NCBI GenBank assembly: GCA_900155495.1
Contig: FTLJ01000123.1
Span: 62,001-126,000 of the forward strand
Source: Porogramme epimiltina
Taxonomy: Eukaryota; Basidiomycota; Agaricomycetes; Polyporales; Polyporaceae
Length of the DNA: 64,000 nucleotides
Reading direction: 5' to 3'
Part shown: piece by piece, positions 57,765 to 64,000 of the stretch
How positions within the stretch are numbered: position 1 is the stretch's first letter
Layout of the letters: every line of letters starts with the position of its first letter
Notes under the pieces: model-generated
Databases searched by the model: none
The model's input: only the letters and a program-made list of their open reading frames with translations
Told to the model about the DNA's origin: nothing
Made by a program: the position numbers and the translations under genes

Positions 57765-59074
57765 CTATAGGCTGGTGTTCTTCAGCCACTCACAGACCTT
57801 CTCCTCAGCCTCCCTTCGGGTGGCCATCTCCTGCTGCATCCGTGCTTCCTCCCAGCGTGCGTGAAGTTGTTGAGGAGGCACAGCCATGAATGGAACCAGG
57901 AACAGTAGGTCCAGAGAATCTACCTCCTCGCGATCCTCGTGCGCAGTTCTGGCGGTATAATAGGCCCTCCGATAGTTTGTCATGCGACGCTGCCTTTCAG
58001 ACGGTGTCTCAGGGGCTAAGCCGAAGGAGAGCCGGTGCTGCCAGGTTTTCCTTATCGAAGCGACGTGCTGTTTTTCGCCGTATACGTTCAACACGAGAGA
58101 TGCATACACTGCATCAAACAGCACAGCAGGCGGCCAATCTTTCTTTGCGAAGCAGGCTGGGCTGCCGGACTTGATGACAACGCCGCCAGGTGTGACGCCG
58201 ATGAAAGGGGCGCCGCGAAAGACGTGGATCGTACACCGTGTCGGCGCGGGATCGTGTCCTTCGGCGTGTGGTATGTCTGAGGGAACTGGGATACCTGACG
58301 TGTCCATGGCAAAATTCGGAGTCTGGCAAACACGTCAGCCAACCATAAGGATTAGGCCAGACCAACCATACGCACGACTAAAAACGCCGCTCTCCTTCCC
58401 ATAGCGGCGTGAAGCTTCCTTTGAACGAAGAGACCATTCCTGACATGATTGATGTCGTGCATGACTCCTTCTTGGGCTCTAACGCTGCACTGGCGTTGAG
58501 TCAACAGCTTGATATACTACTCGGAACGTATAAGTTGTGAGCACTCTCGACGTGGGAGATTCTAAACCTCATCGCCCATCCTAAAGGGGATAACGTGTGC
58601 TGCTTCACATTCACAGGGATCTCCAGTTAGAACACAGTGCTCCTGGTCGCGCTCCGCAAGACTCCGTCCAAATTCTGGGTCTTGGAGACTTGAATGAGTG
58701 ACGCTGATACGCTCATTGTCGATATGTGTGTCGATGGGGAGCATTTGAGATTTCTCCTCGTTGGAGGTGTGATAATAGAGGTCGAGGGATTGGTCAGGAA
58801 GCTCGCCTTCCCAATTAGAGTTCCACGACGGGAGGGACGTAGGATTGACACGGTCCGACGAGAGGTCTCCGCGGGCGCTGATGATAATGCCAGCTACGAA
58901 GCGAATCCATTTGTACGGTCTGAGCGAGAATTGTAGCCTATTGAGTTCGAGTACAGGGAAGGTGAGGAGATAAGTCCATGTCCAGTTCTCAGGATCGAGG
59001 CAGAGAGGCTCAGAGACTGTAGTGGGGACTGTCACGGGGAGGTGGACGTGGACTCTGATGTAGTGAGAGGTCAT
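57765..59074 (-). CDS. HNH-nuclease-domain protein (HNH_2 type)
   Basis: Three exons (59074-58568, 58516-58376, 58322-57765) sum in frame to 401 residues. The N-terminal about 135 residues (IRVHVHLPVTVPTTVSEPL, WTWTYLLTFPVLELNRL) form an uncharacterised domain. About residues 140-215 carry the HNH_2 core: RDQEHCVLTGDPCECEAAHV with IPF, then across the first junction DEYIKLL, DINHVRNGLFVQRKLHAAM and AFLVTPNFAMD. H of the EAAH step and the N-x-LFV-x-LH segment are the likely metal and catalytic parts. The C-terminal region is charged (QQEMATRREAEEKVCEWLK). Such single HNH_2 proteins are expanded in basidiomycetes and their role is unknown; no partner gene suggests a defence or mobile function here. 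Confidence 0.8.
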
Positions 59075-60167
59075 GAATGAGAGGAGCAGAATGCGGGGCA
59101 AGATAGATGAAGGCAGGACGCAAGGAGGGATAGGGGTACAGTAAAGTGTCGACACGTGACTCGTTTCTCTCGCGGCTCGCCTCAGGCCTCTCTCCACCAC
59201 TACTCGACGTGACCGTACACCGTAGCCTTCTTGCCTTCTCTTCTGACGCTGTGGTTGACCCAGCCTACCAAATGCATTACGGACGGCGATAAGGGGCGAT
59301 CGTCTTGGCTACTTTTGCCTTGGCAGTACCTTGCTTTGTCCCTCCATCGCTCTTCATCAAGCAAAAACTATCAGGAGCAGGGTCACTATCGCCAGCGTCA
59401 TGGGCTCCTGGAACTTCCTCCTTCGCCGCCCCGCCTCATCGACCTGATTCTCAGAGACAAAGTTCGATGCCAAGAGCCTGGGAACCCATGGCCGGGGCTG
59501 GATAGATAAAGGTGTGGAACCCCCGTTTTGGACAAAATCGCCTGTGCAGTGCACATTAATTCGTAACCGTTCTAGTTCTAGTAGCCGAACAATGTCCCGC
59601 AGAGTCTTTTCCTGCGAAAACCCGCATGGTCTTCGACATCAGCCTTCCCATGATCATGACTTGTTTCTGAGAACTCCGTACCTCGAGTCGTAGAAGAAGA
59701 ACGGCTCGAAGCCTGTCCGGACCTGACGATCGAGAACGCGGCGCGAGAAGGTATGTCCAAGTAGATCTATTGAACTCAAAGTCCTCTTGTGAACGCTGTC
59801 TGATGTACTCACAGTGAAGTTTGCTTCGGGCCCTTGCTCAGCCCGCGGGCATCGAGGCACCGTTCCGACATACACGGACAGCTTTTACAGAGAAGCGTGA
59901 TGAACCCGTGACATGAGAATACAATTGCAAGTCGCGGTGCACGCCCAACGTAGTCGTCGGTGATCCCGGTCAGCGGGCACCCGTCGGTGTGTACGGGGCG
60001 ACTTATGTGCGATGAGGCGTGAGTATCCATCTAGAGCGACCTGGATGTCGGCCCGTACATCCCTATTTTCCGTGTTTTCATGAGCGGAGTCTCCAGGCAA
60101 GTGATTTGAGGCTCCTCCTTCAGAACTTGCCGCTCACCCATCCCCGTAATAGCTCTTGGTCCAAGCG
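59075..60167. other. Divergent intergenic stretch
   Basis: About 1.1 kb between divergent starts. Several minus-strand frames have donor-like ends (59.34-60.10 kb; for example GHTFSRRVLDRQVRTGFEP) and one ends in a hydrophobic tail (MTLAIVTLLLIVFA), but I could not join them into a gene. Confidence 0.35.
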
Positions 60168-60849
60168 ATGAAGCCCTCGCACCATGGGTGCCGCGCTCCA
60201 TGGCACTATTCTCTCTACCCTCTTTTCATCACCACGGTCGTCAATGTCTTCTTCATAGTTTTCCTAATCCACGCTGCAGAGAAGCTCTTACCCGTCGAGC
60301 CCACATACAGTGAGCCGCTATTGTTTTTTTTTCTTTTCAATCTCTTCTCAACTTCATTCTCCAGGCTACCTCGAAGACGACTTTCCTTCACAGCTCCCTC
60401 TCAAGCTCCCCACTGTCGGAATGGTGCTCGAGAACGGCTATCCCTACTTTAGCCTCCACGCCGAGCGCGAGTGGGCGTCGCAATTCTACCCGCCCACGGA
60501 GGGCTTCGTCGACCTCGGCCCAAACAACCGCACCTTCGTCGTCTCCATGATCCACCAGATGCACTGTCTCGAGGCCTTCCGCGTGGGCTTCATCAAGAAC
60601 GGTACCGCAGCCGCGCACCATGTCGAGCACTGTCTGCGTTACATGCGCCAGACCGTGCTCTGCAATGCGGACCTGACGCTGGAGCCGGCCCATCCAGTCG
60701 TCAGGGAGGGGAAGTGGACACACGGGGCGAGTGGAGTGGGCAGTGTGCATAGGTGCAGGGACTGGACGGCGCTGAGACGATACGTGGAGGCGCACCCGGC
60801 GCATGAGGTTCTAGGACCCGAAGTTGACAATACCCCTTCGTCACGATAA
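60168..60849 (+). CDS. UstYa-like (DUF3328) oxidase
   Basis: Two exons (60168-60309, 60365-60849) sum in frame to 208 residues. A short cytosolic N terminus (MKPSHHGCRAPWHY) precedes one membrane helix (PLFITTVVNVFFIVFLIHAA), then a lumenal domain: SYLEDDFP, NGYPYFSLHAEREWASQFYP, RTFVVSMIHQMHCLEAFRV and HHVEHCLRYMRQTVLC. The paired H-x2-H-C motifs (HQMHC, HHVEHC) define the UstYa family, copper-dependent-type oxidases that cyclise ribosomal peptides in ustiloxin-class pathways in ascomycetes. The ending GKWTHGASGVGSVHRCRDW is typical too. In basidiomycetes most members have no known pathway. I find no repeat-bearing precursor peptide gene nearby, so a RiPP role is not supported here. Confidence 0.88.
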
Positions 60850-61264
60850 GCTACCTATGTTGTTGTATCATTTACACCCTTCTCACTTGGGCATGCCCGT
60901 CCTCTTATCACACACATGCCTTGCCGGATACAATTCAATGCACAATCTCCACACCGCGTTCATGCCGAATGAAAGTGGGCGTAAGCATATAGGAAGGCAA
61001 CGTTGATCCGCCACAGCGCAACTTTTTCGCCTTGGCGTGTGGCCATTTCGTTCCGGCAGCAGCCAAGGCCCACGGAGAGATGTGCAGCATCAACATATCA
61101 TTGATTCCAGGACCGAACGGAGTACATTACTACATAACTTTAAAAGACACCCATGATATCGGGGAAGAAACCAGCCCCAGACCGACGTCATTAAAACCGA
61201 TTCGTTACACCATTCCGCCGCCTAAGATCCCCAAAAGCGCTCGAAACGCCCAAGGCGAAGGGGC
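60850..61264. other. Convergent 3' region
   Basis: About 415 bases between converging stop codons of the UstYa-like and membrane-protein genes. No coding signal. Confidence 0.5.
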
Positions 61265-62544
61265 TCACACCGCCCCGTGGTAGCCCTTGAGTTCGATCGA
61301 GTCCTTGTCTAGCTTGCTTGTCGACTGGCCGTTGTAGTACGTGCCGCTCCGGCTGAGGTCGTCGGAGATGACCTCCGTTTGGCGCGCCCACGAAATCGGC
61401 TTCGAGGGCGGCACGTGGGTGGTCTCGACGGCTATACCGAGCCCAACGCGGATGACGATGAGCGTCGGGGCGATTCCCTGTGCAGAAGCAATGCGCCGTC
61501 AGACATCGCCGATCCACGCCCGATCGACACATAGGGATGGACGCCGCGCGCGCGAAGCGCAATCGCGGAGATCAGGGAAGGGGGGGAAGAGAAGCGGAGG
61601 AAGAAGCGAGCGCGACTCACATAGACCTGCACCGCCGCCTCCGCGACGATGGCCTCCGCGGGGTGCCCGAGGCTGATGAGGACGACGAGGATGAGCTGCG
61701 TGATGAGGTAGAGCGCGCCGCTCTCGACGATGATCATGATCGCGCCGCGCGCGATGCGGTGCGTGCTCGCGAGCGAGGCGTCGCCGCCGGATAGGTGCGC
61801 GGTGCGCCAGATCTTGAAGATGATGAACCCGGTCGTGAGCACGTTCGTGCAGAGCGGGAGCGCGAAGCCCGCCGTGGTGAGCGGCACGATCGCCGCGGGC
61901 GGCATCGGGGACTCCGGGGTGAGGGAGATGATGAAGTGGATAGATTGGGAGACGCATACTGCAGAGGCAGTCAGTACGAGAGTCGCAAGGGAGGAGTGCG
62001 CGATTTTGAGCACGAAACTTACCGAGTCCCGCGATAGCGCACAATGTGGGGAGGACGGTCACCCAGTAGTTCCTCCCCCACAGAATCCAGCAGCGATAGA
62101 TGAGGATGAAGTCGCCGAGGAGGTCGCAGACTGAGACCAGGAGGTCAGCACCAATGAGGGGGTTGGTCTCGTTAGCGTATCCCTCTATCCCAACTGCCTC
62201 CTGCAAGAACGGGCGAGATGGTGTGAGAACACATGGGTATGAAATCCCGAGTGAACTCACCAGTGTCGTGAGGTGATTGAAACCCAGGCCGAAATGTGTC
62301 GTGCACGCAGCAAACAAGATGCAGCTAACTGTGACGATGGGCACATTGATCGACTCTAGCCCTCCTTTCCTCCTACCAAGGAGAAGGACCATAGAGGTAC
62401 CGAAAAGGATAGCATAAGCACCTGGAGGTAACAGACGTAAGCACCCAAGTCTAAAGACAGGCTAACTATCCGCTAGTACGTACCCCATAGAGCTGTCTCG
62501 CAGGTGAACCCGACGAGGGCCGCTGTGGTGTTTGAGAGGACCAT
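61265..62544 (-). CDS. Multipass membrane protein of a basidiomycete family
   Basis: Five exons (62544-62484, 62421-62261, 62200-62023, 61958-61621, 61477-61265) sum in frame to 316 residues. It starts MVLSNTTAALVGFTCETALW and shows about seven hydrophobic segments (YAILFGTSMVLLLG, VPIVTVSCILFAACTTHFGL, GADLLVSVCDLLGDFILIYR, WVTVLPTLCAIAGL, VPLTTAGFALPLCTNVLTTG, GALYLITQLILVVLISL and a last one into the final exon). The pattern YRCWILWGRNYWV after helix 3 and HRIARGAIMIIVESGALY are hallmarks of a large agaricomycete 7-helix family with no known function, sometimes compared to receptors. A polar cytosolic tail of about 50 residues ends in ELKGYHGAV. Coding appears intact. Confidence 0.8.
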
Positions 62545-64000
62545 GGTGTTACCGGACGGGGAGGGTGGGATGGAGGTTCTTTCGGGTGAGAGAAGCTTTA
62601 TTGCCCGCGTCAGACGCGCATCCCAATGTAGGGACTTTCATCCGCTCCTCCGAGGCGTGTACCTGGAAGCTCGGGGCTATACTCCCAAATGACAGACCGT
62701 GGTCGCGTGGGTCGTCACGTAGGACGGACATTGGCAGAAGAAGCATACAGTGACATGGCAGTTTGCAAAGAAACGCATCGCAGATATGTCGGCGGGATCG
62801 GAATGTATAGACAACTATGGGACGCACTGCGCAAGGTCTTCTCTTCCGATGGCCACCATGGTCTTCGCCCGTCGGCGCCACCATCGAAGTCGTGTGCCTG
62901 ATTTCCCACTGCACGATCCCGCACAACGACCGATGTGCAGAAGCGTATAGACTGACATAACCAGCGATAACATCGGCGTCAATTCAATTTTGAGAGTTCA
63001 GGAACGCTTCGGAGGTGGACGATGCATTGCAGACTTCCAACAGCCGTCGTGTACAACCCCTGCCTATTAGCCACCTCGCTCGTGTTGCTCCCATAAGTGA
63101 GTCGATGCTGGGTGGTATCCGTCGTCCATCCGTCTCGACTCTCCTAGGACGGCCACTCCGGGAGCGCATCGTTCCATAGTAGTAGCCTTCGTCAGCTCCG
63201 TGAACGCCGCAGAAGCTGCGTGAGGCCATACCGCTGGATGACCTCACGCGGCCTCTTACGGGCGCGCGCGCATCCCTTCGACGAGCCCATGATCACCGTA
63301 CCGAGCAAGGGTGCCAATGATCCCACGACACCCACCGCAGCCTGTCCCATACGCTGTGCATCACGGACGTTCATTCCTCAAGTCCCTTCCGACATCGACA
63401 GCGAGCAAAAACGGGGGTGTTATTGAAGCTCACCGATACCAGGATGCACAACGATATGCCCAGCCCCCATCCCGGCGACGTGTCAGCCAACGCCTGCCAA
63501 ATCAACTCGTCGGGGAGTGATGGCCCACCTAGCTGCGAGCAGAGCGCACAGATGTCGAAACGGTCCAACAGCGTTCCTGGGTACCCTGAAGAGAACGTCG
63601 TGGAGAACGTCCAACAATCCTTCTCCTATCTCGTGTCACGCGTTGTTTGCAACCAACCGCTAGAGCGGCGACATACTGCCCATATTCCTGAGTGATGTTC
63701 TACACACATCAGCCCAATCAGCAATGTATGGGTTTTCTCACTGACACGACCACTTACAACAGGAGCAAATCAAGCTTCTCCCATATCTTGTGCCTCTTTC
63801 AAGCTCGCTAGCCCTTATAGATAGAGGCGCAGAGCAGATGGCGCAGATACCGGCGGCGACACGGCGGCGCGGCTTTTTTCTGGTGTATTGATTTTCAGGT
63901 TACGTTTGAGGACGCCGATCAAAGGACAAGAAATGAGCGAATTGATTCCGGACAGGGTATGAGGAACACCAGACACTAGGCCATTTGCATGGGCAAGCCC
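62545..64000. other. Terminal stretch, no firm gene
   Basis: No gene is firmly supported. A minus-strand segment at about 63371-63590 has an acceptor-like start (TTCTCTTCAG) and protein-like text (LLDRFDICALCSQLGG, LPDELIWQALADTSPGWGLG) followed by a GTGAGC donor; another minus frame at 63192-63374 contains a hydrophobic stretch (GQAAVGVVGSLAPLLGTVIM). I could not splice them in phase. A gene entering from beyond the window is possible. Confidence 0.3.

Noticed and set aside
61499..62392. 297-codon minus-strand frame
   Set aside because: Starts in the true frame of the multipass membrane protein but reads through its introns; the spliced model gives coherent membrane helices.
1..64000. CRISPR arrays, insertion sequences, LTR retrotransposons
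   Set aside because: No regular spaced repeats, terminal repeats, reverse-transcriptase or transposase motifs were seen in any frame.

Overview
The window is nuclear DNA of a filamentous basidiomycete, most likely a wood-inhabiting agaricomycete of polypore type. Genes are cut by many 45-75 nt introns (exons down to 18 nt), coding DNA is GC-rich, and the gene content fits: a WOPR (Gti1/Pac2) regulator, a bacterial-type class I sesquiterpene synthase, a secreted bicupin oxalate decarboxylase, a UstYa-like protein and arrestin-like paralogues. All multi-exon models were spliced by hand from the sequence. Most were checked for frame by summing exon lengths; TFB2, the MFS transporter and the oxalate decarboxylase were not summed in full. 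None is confirmed by transcripts.

Layout. 1-5.47 kb has no supported gene. 5.47-7.10 kb (+) is the WOPR regulator. 7.41-9.55 kb (-) is TFB2 (TFIIH p52), divergent from NAS6 (26S proteasome chaperone, 9.83-11.05 kb +) across a 281-bp shared promoter. 11.32-12.63 kb (-) is the sesquiterpene synthase. 14.56-20.85 kb (+) is a head-to-tail array of three arrestin-like genes with the same five-exon structure. 20.98-22.79 kb (-) is an eight-exon aldo/keto reductase. 23.44-25.38 kb (+) is a degenerate-RING protein. 26.55-27.46 kb (+) is a lipocalin-like protein, convergent with a single-pass membrane protein (27.93-29.58 kb -). 31.71-33.35 kb (+) is a Cys-rich, mostly disordered protein. A 4-kb gap with very GC-rich DNA follows.

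37.42 kb (+) is a small cysteine-free secreted protein. 38.75-42.31 kb (+) is cytosolic alanyl-tRNA synthetase with a possible mitochondrial N-terminal extension. 43.53-45.38 kb (+) is an MFS transporter. 48.74-51.17 kb (+) is the oxalate decarboxylase, 15 exons, with one apparent 4-nt frameshift. 55.28-56.13 kb (+) is a disordered protein. 57.77-59.07 kb (-) is an HNH-nuclease-domain protein. 60.17-60.85 kb (+) is the UstYa-like protein. 61.27-62.54 kb (-) is a multipass membrane protein.

Housekeeping genes (TFB2, NAS6, AlaRS) are interspersed with accessory genes (terpene synthase, secreted proteins, UstYa-like, arrestin array). I see no CRISPR array, rRNA, tRNA or intact transposon, and no coherent secondary-metabolite cluster. 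The most unusual signals are four GC-AG introns inferred from protein conservation, two 18-nt micro-exons, the exon-by-exon conserved arrestin triplet, the two-start AlaRS, and the frameshift in an otherwise complete oxalate decarboxylase.
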